Positions 25,663 to 35,300 of a DNA stretch of 59,719 nt are shown piece after piece. The notes beneath the pieces were generated by a model that saw only the letters and a program-made list of their open reading frames with translations, was not told where the DNA came from and made no database searches. Source of the DNA: a bacterium (GTDB lineage Bacteria; Cyanobacteriota; Sericytochromatia; S15B-MN24; VGJW01); contig JAJXWQ010000013.1 in NCBI GenBank assembly GCA_021781555.1, positions 1 to 59,719 on the forward strand, given 5' to 3'. Position 1 is the first letter of the stretch. Each line of letters begins with the position of its first letter. A program made the translations under genes and the position numbers.

Positions 25663-28600
25663 TCAGTTCGGGGCCCTCAGCGCCCCAGCTACGGCGCCTG
25701 TCGAGTCCGAGCCGCCGCCGCGGTGCTCGTTTCGAATCCAACCGCTGGGAATGCGTGCCCAGTCCGACGGCGCAACCAGCGGAATCGCCCGTCCATCGAG
25801 CCTCGGTAAGGCCGATCGTTCGTCCGAGGCGACCAGTACCAGGAAACCCGGTGCGCCCGAGTTTGTCCGGGCGCAGGCCTCGCGCAGGTGTTCCAGGAGG
25901 TCGAGGCGATCGTAGCGCGCGAGCAGGCCGCAGTTGGTAAGGAGTGCCGGCCGCGGCAAGGCGAGGAGCTCCGCCTCCAGGGCACTTACCGCCTCACGTG
26001 CTAGCGACTGGAGGTTCTTCCAGTCGCCGCTGTTGGCTGGCTGGCCATCGGCCTTGATGACGACCGGCCAAGAGACCTCGTACCGCTCAGCGGCAGCCTT
26101 GAGAGCTTGCACGATCAGGGTTTCGACGCTCACCACATCGGCATCGAAGCGCCTCGCTATCTCGCCCTGCGCATCGGGGAGCCGACGCATGTCGGTCGCT
26201 AGAACGAGAAAGCGCCGATGTTGGATCGCCCGCGTAAGCCGCTCCTCGAACTCTTGCGCCTCGATCTCGGTCTCCGACGCCTCGGGGCCAGTGGGGCCCG
26301 TTGCAAACCGGTGTACCGAGCTCGAGGAAATCGACGACCGGCTTCCCTCCGGCTCATAAGCGCCCTTGCCGTCGTCAAGTGCCGGGTTCCAGATCAAACG
26401 CATGCCCGCCTTCCCGAGGAGCTCGGCGAGCTGTGGGTGATTCGGTAGGTCCTTAGCTTCTGGGTAGCGGGTATGGATTCGGCGCTTGATTTGCTCGGGG
26501 GTGAGGATCTTGAGGCCGAGCAGAGACCCAGCGCCCAAGGTCAGCGCCCGCAGGTTCTCCATCCCCCGGGGATAGATCTCGAGCCGGCTGGAGAGAGCCG
26601 CCCCTCGGGACGCAGCAACAGCTAGCCGGAGCAAGCGCTCAGCGGACAGCGTCGGGTCGCCGTCAGGAGCAGGTAGCGCCTGGAAGGCCTCGACGACACG
26701 AGCTGGGGTCAGCAGCGGATCCTGGCCGGCCATCTCGTCTGCCAGGTCCGCCAGGGCCTTCGCGTAGCGAGCGCGGGTGTCTGCGGCGGCCACAAACGGC
26801 CCGTCGGGAAATGGCTGGGCCACGATCAGGACGAGTGGCGGTTGTCGCCAGACCTCGAAACGAACCTTTCCGTGACCGCGTTCGGCCGTCAAGGCGGCGC
26901 GAATCGCGGCATGAGCCTCTCGGGCTCGGACCTCGGCCTCTGGCCGGTTCGGGAAGTCAGGATCCACCTTGTCTGCGCAGCCGCGCTCTGCGAGCAAAGC
27001 AGCGGCCAGCTCGCCGGTGGTCACGATGCCGCCGTGCTCGCTCACTAGGCGACAGACATCATCTCGGAGGGAGTTAATCCACTTGCCCTTCTTGAGCCAG
27101 CGATCACGGGCGCGGGAAATTGCCTTTTCGACCTGCGCCCTTCGCTCACCAACTCGGTCGGCGATCTCGGGCAAGCCGGGCCAAGTCCCGACCTCGTCCT
27201 CGCCTAACCCAAGATAAGTCCTGAGAATCTCGGCATCCTTGGCATCCAGGCGCTCGGGAACGGCCTCACGCAACACGCGGTCGAGGCTCATCAGGCGGAA
27301 ATCGGCTACCGCAGGCTCCTCATCGTCCAAGGGTTCGAGAGCCGGTTCTCCGGCCTGGGCGAGGTGCGAGCCGACCCGGTCGACCAGATTCCGGATCTCC
27401 TTTAGAACCTTGCCGCTCAAGTTCTTGTTCTGGAACAGGCGAACTGGCGGGATCTCGGCGAGCTGGCCCACGGTCTGGGCACCAATCCGTTCGAGGGCCT
27501 CGAGCAACCGGGGACCAAGGCCCAGGCTCGTCAGGGGCGTGTCGGAATTTGCCGAGGCCAGCGCCCGCTCGAGGGGGTCCTCGATCCCCGCCTCACCCGG
27601 CAGCGCTGGTTCATCCACTGTCTCAAAAACCCGGCGCCAGGCACGCAGCATGTCCTCTGCGTTGTCGTGTCGCTGCCTGAAGTCGCTGCGCAACGCCTTG
27701 TCGAAGAAGGCTGCGAGACGCTCCCGGATTCCCGGATCGAATCGCTCGGCCGCGATCGTGACCTCGCAGTCGAGCATCGCGGGATCGGACTGGCCATCGC
27801 CCCACTTGGGCAACGTCCCGGTCGCCATCTCGTACAGCGTCACGGCTGCGGCGAACCGTTCGGCATAGAGATCCCAGCGAGGAGGCTTGCGATGGCGGAG
27901 GAATGGATCGAGATAAATGGGCGTGCCGGCCCGGATGTTCTCGACAGGTGTTCCGGACAACGAGAAATCGAAGAGCACCAGCGTCAGCTTGCCCTTGGCC
28001 CGGACCTCGCCGATCGAGATATTGTCGGGCTTGATGTCTCGATGCGAGATCCCCTTGTCCTCCAGCCACTGCACGGCCGTCAGCAGCTCCTCGCCGAAGC
28101 GCTGCAGCAGGTCGAGGCTGAGCCGCCCGCCATCGCGCAAGCGTTCGGCGAGAGTCTCGAGGCGATCCTCATGGCCCTCGGCAGGGACAAGCGGCGGGGC
28201 CAGGAACAGGGCCGTCAGCCCACTGATCTCGATGACCTCGTAGAGCTCGACGATGTTCTGGTGGCGGAGCTGGTGGAGCACCTGACCTTCAGCGCGGATC
28301 CGATCATTCAGCTCGGGGCGCAGGGCGACTTTCAGAACTCCGGTCCGGTCCCCTTTCTCGACGAGCCACGCCACGCTGGTGGAGCCCTGGCCCAGCCGCC
28401 GCTTGACTTCGAAACCACCCTCGAGCCGATCGCCTATCTTGGCCTCGATCGGATTGGCAACGGGCTCAGGGGCGGGCGTCGATAGGGCCTTTTCGACATC
28501 GTCGAGCCGCTTGATGAATTCCGTCACAGAACCGAACCGATCGCCAGCCGCGGGGCAAGTGCTGCCCTGGATGAGGTCCTGGAGCTCCTGACTCGCGCCA

Positions 28601-29973
28601 TCGAGCACCGCCGAGATGGACAGTCCATTGCCCGCGGAGCACTTCTCAAGCAGATCGGGGATAGAGGCGGCCGGCGGCTGGCCGGAAAAGACGTGGTACG
28701 CGATCGCCCCGAGCGAGAACACGTCCAGCTTGACGGCGTCGAAAGCGGTTCCGGCAATGGCCTCGGGCGCGACGTAGAGCAGGCCCTGGCGATCGCCAAA
28801 AAGCCCCACGTTGAGGCCATCCGATGTCGAGCGTCGGGATGAGTCTGCCGAATCCGACCGCTTCCCGGACTGCCAGTCGAATATCTTGAGCAAGGGGTCT
28901 GCGGTGTCGGGCCGTTGAACCAGAACGGTCTGCGGGCTCAACGAGCGATGATAGAGCCGGTGCTCGTGGGCGAACTTGAGCGCCTCGGCGATCTGCCGAA
29001 CGAGGCCCAACCGTTGCAGGCGGTCCAAGCGATCGTGCTTCTTCTTGAGGAACAGGTCCAAACGCTGGGCGGAAGGATCGTGATCGAAGATGAGGGCCGG
29101 CCCGCGTTCGTTCTCCGTGAAGTCCAGGGCGCGCAGGATTCCAGCGTGGTCGATGCCTTCGAGGATCTGGAATTCTCGCTCGGCAACCCTTCGGCGTTCC
29201 TCGCGCGAGAGATCCGTGGCGGCCAGGGCATTAGGATAAAGCCGGATGCGCCTCCTGACCTTGTCGCCGAGCGTAACGTGCTGAGCCTCCCAGTCCTGAT
29301 AGGCATCGGTCTCCGTGAGGAGTTCGCCCAGGCGGTAATCCAGAACGCGCCGCAGCCCCTGGGCCGGTCGGATGCCCAGCTGCTGCATCGCCCGGGCGAA
29401 ATCTCTGGACAGCGCCCCGTCGATCGGCGCTTGCGGTGCGTGCTGACCGAACGGCTGTTGCCCGGTGAGCGTCTCAACCACGTCAAGGTAGTTCTGCCGG
29501 TCGGCCTCCGAGCGGAGGCACTCGGTCCGTAGGCAGACTCCACCTCGAGCGGAAGGATCCAGCTGGCACTGCTGCTCGGGATGTGAAAGGAAGACCAGCG
29601 GCTCGAGGAAGGGCAGGCGCTGCTTCTTCAGAGCTGGCTGCCGCGAAAGCAGACTCTTGAGCTTCTTCGCCTTGCGGTTGGCCCGGAAAAGCGGGTTGTC
29701 GTCCACGAAGAGGCGGGTCCCGTCCGTCCAGGTCCAGGTGCCCTGATCCCCCGTCACCAAGCCTGGACGACTCTTGATCTCGACCAGGAACACCCGGTAG
29801 CGCGAGACGACCAGGAGGTCCACCTCGTTCAAGCTGCCGTCGTCGCCGATGAACTCGAAGTTCGCCCACGCCCGGTAGGGTTCCTCATCGGCCAGGCGCA
29901 GGCGGATGTAATCCAGCGCCTCGCGCTCCCACGGGAAGCTCGACTCGGTGACGGTCACCCAGTTGCTGTTCAA
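25663..29973 (-). CDS. pglW: BREX type 2 kinase PglW with NERD and tandem kinase-like domains
   Basis: I start at TTG 29973, which overlaps the upstream EVE gene stop as TTGA; a longer frame to 30060 would overlap that gene by 91 nt. In this numbering the 1436-residue protein has a NERD nuclease-like domain near 50-70 (NEVDLLVVSRYRVFLVEIKS). A kinase-fold region follows with HRSLSPQTV (342-350) replacing the catalytic HRD and lacking DFG, so it is probably a pseudokinase. A second kinase domain has GQGS (528-531), catalytic Lys548, HRDIKPDN (644-651) and DFS (669-671). An HhH-like segment lies around 845. PglW is the Ser/Thr kinase of type 2 BREX. Confidence 0.9.
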   Translation of the reverse strand: MNSNWVTVTESSFPWEREALDYIRLRLADEEPYRAWANFEFIGDDGSLNEVDLLVVSRYRVFLVEIKSRPGLVTGDQGTWTWTDGTRLFVDDNPLFRANRKAKKLKSLLSRQPALKKQRLPFLEPLVFLSHPEQQCQLDPSARGGVCLRTECLRSEADRQNYLDVVETLTGQQPFGQHAPQAPIDGALSRDFARAMQQLGIRPAQGLRRVLDYRLGELLTETDAYQDWEAQHVTLGDKVRRRIRLYPNALAATDLSREERRRVAEREFQILEGIDHAGILRALDFTENERGPALIFDHDPSAQRLDLFLKKKHDRLDRLQRLGLVRQIAEALKFAHEHRLYHRSLSPQTVLVQRPDTADPLLKIFDWQSGKRSDSADSSRRSTSDGLNVGLFGDRQGLLYVAPEAIAGTAFDAVKLDVFSLGAIAYHVFSGQPPAASIPDLLEKCSAGNGLSISAVLDGASQELQDLIQGSTCPAAGDRFGSVTEFIKRLDDVEKALSTPAPEPVANPIEAKIGDRLEGGFEVKRRLGQGSTSVAWLVEKGDRTGVLKVALRPELNDRIRAEGQVLHQLRHQNIVELYEVIEISGLTALFLAPPLVPAEGHEDRLETLAERLRDGGRLSLDLLQRFGEELLTAVQWLEDKGISHRDIKPDNISIGEVRAKGKLTLVLFDFSLSGTPVENIRAGTPIYLDPFLRHRKPPRWDLYAERFAAAVTLYEMATGTLPKWGDGQSDPAMLDCEVTIAAERFDPGIRERLAAFFDKALRSDFRQRHDNAEDMLRAWRRVFETVDEPALPGEAGIEDPLERALASANSDTPLTSLGLGPRLLEALERIGAQTVGQLAEIPPVRLFQNKNLSGKVLKEIRNLVDRVGSHLAQAGEPALEPLDDEEPAVADFRLMSLDRVLREAVPERLDAKDAEILRTYLGLGEDEVGTWPGLPEIADRVGERRAQVEKAISRARDRWLKKGKWINSLRDDVCRLVSEHGGIVTTGELAAALLAERGCADKVDPDFPNRPEAEVRAREAHAAIRAALTAERGHGKVRFEVWRQPPLVLIVAQPFPDGPFVAAADTRARYAKALADLADEMAGQDPLLTPARVVEAFQALPAPDGDPTLSAERLLRLAVAASRGAALSSRLEIYPRGMENLRALTLGAGSLLGLKILTPEQIKRRIHTRYPEAKDLPNHPQLAELLGKAGMRLIWNPALDDGKGAYEPEGSRSSISSSSVHRFATGPTGPEASETEIEAQEFEERLTRAIQHRRFLVLATDMRRLPDAQGEIARRFDADVVSVETLIVQALKAAAERYEVSWPVVIKADGQPANSGDWKNLQSLAREAVSALEAELLALPRPALLTNCGLLARYDRLDLLEHLREACARTNSGAPGFLVLVASDERSALPRLDGRAIPLVAPSDWARIPSGWIRNEHRGGGSDSTGAVAGALRAPN

Positions 29974-30575
29974 CGCCTGATGGCCTGCCCGAACCGTGCC
30001 GCGATCTTTTCGTAGTCCGAAACCGGGATGCGGCGTACGCCCCCGACCAGGGACGCCCACCAGTTGACCTTGTTCGAAGCGAAGTCGAGCTCGTCGATGA
30101 CTGACCAGACATCGAGGCTGCGCTCTTTGGGGAGAAGCTCGAGCTTGATGCCGATACGATCGGGATAGAGCCCTCCCTCAAACAGTGGCTTATCATCTAG
30201 GTAGTAGGGCTCCGTGATGGAGCCCAGTCCACCGAAGACCTTTTCCCCGCGAAGATAGGCAACCAACCTTTCACCGGGCCGCATCTTCTCTAGCATTGCC
30301 TTGGCGTTCAGGCCGAACACGCCGTGCTTGGCACAGCGCTCCATGTTCGCCCGGTCGGCGACGATGATCCATGCGGCCTGTGGCGCGTTTTCTTTCCCCA
30401 AAGGTCTCGGCTCCACCAATCGATCGTGCGGGAGTTTCCTCGATTTTACTGCTTCCTGGCGATTCCCGCCCGGGATCGACGGCGCGAGTGTTGAGTCGCA
30501 GATCTGCGGTCCGGGCGTCATGGCAGCCGAGCCTGGCCCTCGCCCCAGGGACCTCAGTGGATCGGCCAGATGCAT
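29970..30575 (-). CDS. EVE-domain protein at head of BREX operon
   Basis: The C-terminal part of this ORF is an EVE/PUA-like domain: AAWIIVADRANMERC, a middle PGERLVAYLRGEKVFGGLG and TEPYYLDDKPLF, then the closing DRIGIKLELL. EVE domains are predicted or shown to bind modified bases, and they often occur next to restriction and other defence genes. The start is uncertain: the first ATG at 30575 gives 201 residues, but the first 60 look non-conserved and may not be translated; GTG or TTG codons near 30413 are alternatives. It overlaps the upstream gene by up to 22 nt and the pglW start by 4 nt. A role in sensing modified phage DNA is inference. Confidence 0.65.
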   Translation of the reverse strand: MHLADPLRSLGRGPGSAAMTPGPQICDSTLAPSIPGGNRQEAVKSRKLPHDRLVEPRPLGKENAPQAAWIIVADRANMERCAKHGVFGLNAKAMLEKMRPGERLVAYLRGEKVFGGLGSITEPYYLDDKPLFEGGLYPDRIGIKLELLPKERSLDVWSVIDELDFASNKVNWWASLVGGVRRIPVSDYEKIAARFGQAIRR

Positions 30576-30895
30576 GAACGGGCTGCCGAGGTCTGGTAGT
30601 CACGGGGATCCAGGCCGTAGAGTGGCTTATCATCCGGGCCCTTGCAGAGGGCGCACCAGAGGAAGAGCCCGTCGCGGCTCTTGTAGGTTGCCTTTGCCTG
30701 GCAATGGCAGCAGCGGGGCCCCGGCGGGACGTAGGCGGCCTCGGCCGCCGGATGAGCGGGCTCTCGCACCACGAGCCAAACCAGACCCCAGATGGCAGCC
30801 CCTACAAGGAGAAGCGTAAGGGGCCATCCGATAGAATCGGCCAGCTCGCAAAGGAGCCGGAGGGCGAGAGCCACGATGAAAAGGGGCATGGGCAT
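30554..30895 (-). CDS. Membrane protein with C-terminal zinc-ribbon-like motif
   Basis: ATG 30895 has GGGAGGATCCGGC just upstream. The 113-residue protein has hydrophobic segments at about 3-17 and 24-43 (possibly one reentrant), then a linker, and a Cys-rich part from residue 61: CCHCQAK, and 14 residues later CALCK, a possible C-x2-C plus C-x2-C zinc site. It is the first gene of the minus-strand BREX unit and its end overlaps the EVE ORF. No known BREX gene matches it by my reading. It could be a membrane regulator or an unrelated gene sharing the promoter. Confidence 0.6.
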   Translation of the reverse strand: MPMPLFIVALALRLLCELADSIGWPLTLLLVGAAIWGLVWLVVREPAHPAAEAAYVPPGPRCCHCQAKATYKSRDGLFLWCALCKGPDDKPLYGLDPRDYQTSAARSCIWPIH

Positions 30896-31096
30896 GCCGG
30901 ATCCTCCCAGAGACTCCCAGAAGGATAACCACCTTACCCGTGGGATTGGTGCAGCGAACCGGCATCATTTCCTGCTGCCACCAGTGTAGTGTCGGGGGTT
31001 AGAGCTACCGCGATCGCCGACTCCCTCAGCGATCGGGCGTAGAATGTGAACGCCGGCGCACGTTTCGGCGGCAAGGTAGTGCTCGGAGGATGTCAG

Positions 31097-32245
31097 GTGG
31101 CGACGGGCAGCGCGGCGATCTTTCTTCTCCAAGGATCCGATCTCGTTGAGATGCGGGAGCAAGCCTACGATTCCGAGGCGCTGCTGCAAGAGCTCCTGGC
31201 GAGGTATCCAGCTTTGCTCGCGGGCGAGCAGGTCAATCCCCAGGCGCCGAGGAAATGGCTCCTGGTGGCACGAGAGGCAGGGGTTCCGGACCAGGACGAT
31301 GGTTCCTCGCGCTGGTCCGTGGACCACTTGTTCCTGGACCAAGATGCGGTCCCGACGATCGTGGAGGTCAAGCGAAGCAGCGATACCCGCATCAGACGCG
31401 AAGTTGTTGGCCAGATGCTCGACTACGCCGCGAACGCCGTGGCCTACTGGCCGATCGACCGCGTGCGGATGATGTTCGAAACCACTTGCCAAGAACAGGG
31501 GATCTCGCCCGAGGCGGTGCTGGAAGAGTACCTCGATCAATCTGGCGACATCACGGATTTCTGGATGCGTGTCAAGACGAACCTCGAGGCCGGTCGGGTG
31601 CGACTGGTGTTCGTCGCGGACGTGATCCCGCCAGAGCTTCAGCAGGTGGTGGAGTTCTTGAACAGGCAGATGAATCCCGCCGAGGTCCTCGCGGTCGAGG
31701 TGAAGCAGTTCGTGGGCCAGGGCTCAAAGACGCTGGTACCCCGCGTTCTCGGCCAGACCATGGAGGCCCAAGCCAGGAAGTCGGTCGAGCGCGAGCAGCG
31801 CGAGTGGGACGAGGAAACCTTCTTCGCCGAACTCGAGAGGCGAAAGGGCCCGAGCGCCTGCGCGGTCGCCAGGCGCCTGAAAGACTGGGCGGAGAAGGTC
31901 GGCGCCGTTGCATCCTGGGGCAAGGGCAAGGTCACGGGATCCTACTCGCCCGTGTTCGCCGTCGAAGACGGGCTGGTCAAGCTGGTGACGGTCTACACTT
32001 ACGGGTCCATGGAGATTCTTTTCGAGTCGCTGCAAAGGCGTGGGCCTTTCCAGTCCAAAGACCTCCGGCGAGACATGCTCGCGAGGCTGTCCGAGATCCC
32101 CGGGTCCACGTTCAAAGACGTCGAAGTGACGCAAAGACCGCCCCTGGCACTGCGGCTTTTAGAGGACAGTGCGGCTTTCGACAGATTGACCGATACGCTC
32201 ACCTGGGCTCTCGGGAAGTTCGAGGGTAATGCCACGCATTCCTGA
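31097..32245 (+). CDS. Stand-alone PD-(D/E)XK nuclease-like protein
   Basis: I chose GTG 31097 because GGAGG lies 7 nt before it; the longer frame to 31046 has no such site, and conserved-looking sequence begins with SAAIFLLQGSDLVEM. The 382-residue protein has a nuclease-like core around residues 77-100: a strand with DHLFLDQD followed by PTIVEVKRSSD (the E-x-K pair), then helix with QMLDYAAN. This fits an orphan PD-(D/E)XK fold. The C-terminal half is alpha/beta of unknown type with a HTH-like KDLRRDMLARL. It faces away from BREX and converges with the AddA-like gene. Nuclease activity is unproven. Confidence 0.65.
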   Translation: MATGSAAIFLLQGSDLVEMREQAYDSEALLQELLARYPALLAGEQVNPQAPRKWLLVAREAGVPDQDDGSSRWSVDHLFLDQDAVPTIVEVKRSSDTRIRREVVGQMLDYAANAVAYWPIDRVRMMFETTCQEQGISPEAVLEEYLDQSGDITDFWMRVKTNLEAGRVRLVFVADVIPPELQQVVEFLNRQMNPAEVLAVEVKQFVGQGSKTLVPRVLGQTMEAQARKSVEREQREWDEETFFAELERRKGPSACAVARRLKDWAEKVGAVASWGKGKVTGSYSPVFAVEDGLVKLVTVYTYGSMEILFESLQRRGPFQSKDLRRDMLARLSEIPGSTFKDVEVTQRPPLALRLLEDSAAFDRLTDTLTWALGKFEGNATHS

Positions 32246-32321
32246 GCTTGCGAGCGGTCCCTCCTTCTCAACCTGGGAAAATGCTCCGCCGGCGGCGTTG
32301 TACGTCTACAGTGGCTACCAC

Positions 32322-35300
32322 TCAGATGGCGACCGCAAGCCTAGCGATCAGGCCTTCGATGTCCGGACCCTTCCCGTCTAGCGTTACCAGCTTGCCCACC
32401 GAGTGGAAGGCTAGGTGCCGCCCGACTACGGGCTTGCCGGTCAAGGTCTCGAGAGCAAACGCGTAGACATCAAGCTGCGGGGCATAGAAGGTCGCCCACT
32501 TTCCAAGGAGCGCTTCGGCGATGGGGTGCAGCTTGTGGTCGACCACATGCCATCCGGCCTGCGTTTCGATCGCCAGATCGATGCTTCCGGTAAGCACGTG
32601 CTTGCCGACTGGTAGCACGAACGGCAGCTCCCGGGCCACGGCTCGGGCACCCCAGCGCACGGCCAAGTCGCGCGAATTGCGCACCGCCGCGAGGGCCAGC
32701 GCAACAAGCGCCGGGGCGCCGTCGATGCCTGCCACGCGCAACGCGAGCGCCTGTTCTAGAGCCGGATCGGCAAGCCCGCCAAACCCGATATCGGCGTGCT
32801 CGATGGCCAGGTGCACGAGCGTGCCGACATCGGCCGACTCGAACTTGATTGCCGAGCGATCGAGGCGGCCGCCGAGAAGATCCGCGGTTGAGAAAGCCAC
32901 TTCGGCACCCCCGACCGGATACTCAGGATCCCCGCCGCGCCGCCACGCTCGCCACTGCTCGGGCGAGTCGGCAAAGTGGCAGAGCTCGCTCGGCGATGTC
33001 TGCACCTGCATCGAAACTGTCTGGGGCTCGAAGAAGGCGAATGCCGGCGACGCCTTGTCTGCACCGCTGGCTTCCGGTTTCGCAAGAGGCACCCCGTCAT
33101 GAAGGGCGGCGCGGATGGCAGATCTCTCGGCCGAAAGATCATCGCGGCTTTCGGCTGGCCCCGAATCCGGCGGGCTTGCGCTGGGCGCGGGCCGCCAGGC
33201 TGTGGCGGCGAAGACCTGATCGCCAACGGCGAACGCAGCACCGGAAGGATCGTAGGATAGCCCGCTCTCCTCGAGCAATGCCTGGTAAGTGTTCTCTCGG
33301 TCCTTGGAGGACCATGCCAGGATCAGGTGCTCGCGCGCCCGCGTGAAGGCCACGTACAGCAGGCGCAAGGCGGCGGCTCGAGACTCTTGCGTGCCATCGG
33401 CACCGGCGGCCAGATCCGCGCCCAGCGAGCTGCCCGGCGCAGATGGGAACAATCGAATCCAGGCCAAATCGAAGAACCGGCCGGACACGAGGTCTTGGGG
33501 CGATTGGGGGCGGGCAACCTCGTAGCGCGGCAGCCGTGGCGAGTAATTCCTTCCCAGGTCCGGCAGCACCACGATCGGCCATTCCAAACCCTTGGAGCGG
33601 TGCATCGTGACCAGCTTGATAGCGTCATCGTCATCGGGCACGGCCTCTGGTTGGCCGTCGGCACTCTGGCGGATGACGATATCCAGGTAGAAAAGGAAGT
33701 TCTCGAGTGAGAGCGACGTCGCGCCGACCATTTCCAAGGCGCGGCCATCCAGCGCCGCGAATGATCGCGCCACTTCGCACAGCTTGACCAGGTTGGCTCG
33801 GGCCTGGGCTCCGGGAGCTTTCGCCGTGAAGACGATCTCGAGATCGAGGCGCTGCACCACAGCTTGCACGAAGTCCGGGAGCGATCGGGCTCGCAGTTCT
33901 TGGGCGAGGAACCGAAAATCGGCGGCGAACCGGTCCAGCTGTTTCCTGGAGCCCGCATCCAGGTTGGCGAGGTCCAGGAACGCGGCAACCGCTTCAGGAT
34001 CAGGAGCCAGCAAGCGGCGGATACCTTTGAAAAAGCCGGCGGCGCTCAGCGCAGAAATGGCCTCTCGAGACACACCATAGATCTCCGAGACCAGGAGATT
34101 GGCGACGTCGAGTTCGCTGCGCGGTTGCGCCAGGGCTACCAGGGCTGACCGCGCCAGCTGGACCTCGAGGGCATCGCACCAGCCCCCGAGTTCCCGCGCG
34201 TAGCGCAATCCGGCCTCTTCTAGCCGGGCTGCCCAGTTGTCTAGCGCGTCATTGCTGAAGCACAAGATAGCGATATCACCTGGGCGAACACTGCGCGGCT
34301 GCAGGGTCTTGCGGTCAAAGACCTGAAAGGAAGAGTCCGCCAGGATCTCGACAAGCCTTGGCAAGATGGCTTGCGTGGCGCTGCGGCCGGGCTCGATGAG
34401 GTCGATCGACGGGAGCACCTTGGAGATCCGGGGAGCGTCAAGGGTTCCATAGGGGCCCGCCGCGCTCAGGGGCGTGTAGGAGAGGCCGACCGCCTCAAAG
34501 AGTGGCTCGAAAACCGCGTTCGCAAAGGCGACGAGCTCCGGGCGTGAACGCCAATTGCTACCAAGCGTTTCGGGCGGTGTGTCTGGATGGGCCTCGCGCT
34601 GCACAGCCTCGAGCGCGAGCATGAGTCGGCTGTCGGCCCCCCTGAAGCCGTAGATACCCTGCTTGGCATCGCCGACGTACACGCAGCGGGTGCCGTGTTC
34701 GCGCAGAATTTCTAGCATCCGAAACTGGAGCGGGCTCGTGTCCTGGAACTCGTCGACGATGAGGTGTGCCAGGCGAGCGGCGAGGTACTCGGCAAATGGC
34801 CGCCCATTGACCTCCCGCTCAAGCAGCTCGCAGGCCTTGGCCTGCATGTCCTCGTAGTCGAGGGCGCCGAGCCGCGCCTTGGCGCTCTGGTACACGGCCA
34901 AAACCTCGAAGGCGACTGTTAGCAGATCGGCCGCCACGCGTTCCAGGCGCTCGAGCACCCGGGGATGGTGACGCAGCCAGGAATCCGTGGCCATCGATAG
35001 CGGCTCGGCGACCCGCTTGAAGTCCTTGCCCGCCCCGCTCCACTTTGTGTTCGCCAGCGCCATTTCGTCCATATCTAAGACCTGGCGCCCGAGGGCATCG
35101 ACGATCCGGCGCAGCTTGGTGATGACGTCGGCATCGCCCTTGGTCTTGCCCTCCGGAAACTCGGCCAAGAACTGGGCCGCGGGAGCGACCGCTGCCTTTA
35201 GGGCGGCGTCGGCCTGGCTCGGATCGGACACCGGCCCGAACAGCCTACGAAGGTCCTGGCGGTTTTCTTCGATGATCCGGTCGCGGTCGCCTGGTGTAAG

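Noticed and set aside
12021-30060. DISARM or type I restriction-modification
   Set aside because: The phosphatase-like PglZ, PglW kinase and gene order match BREX type 2; there is no HsdR/HsdS or DrmA/B set.
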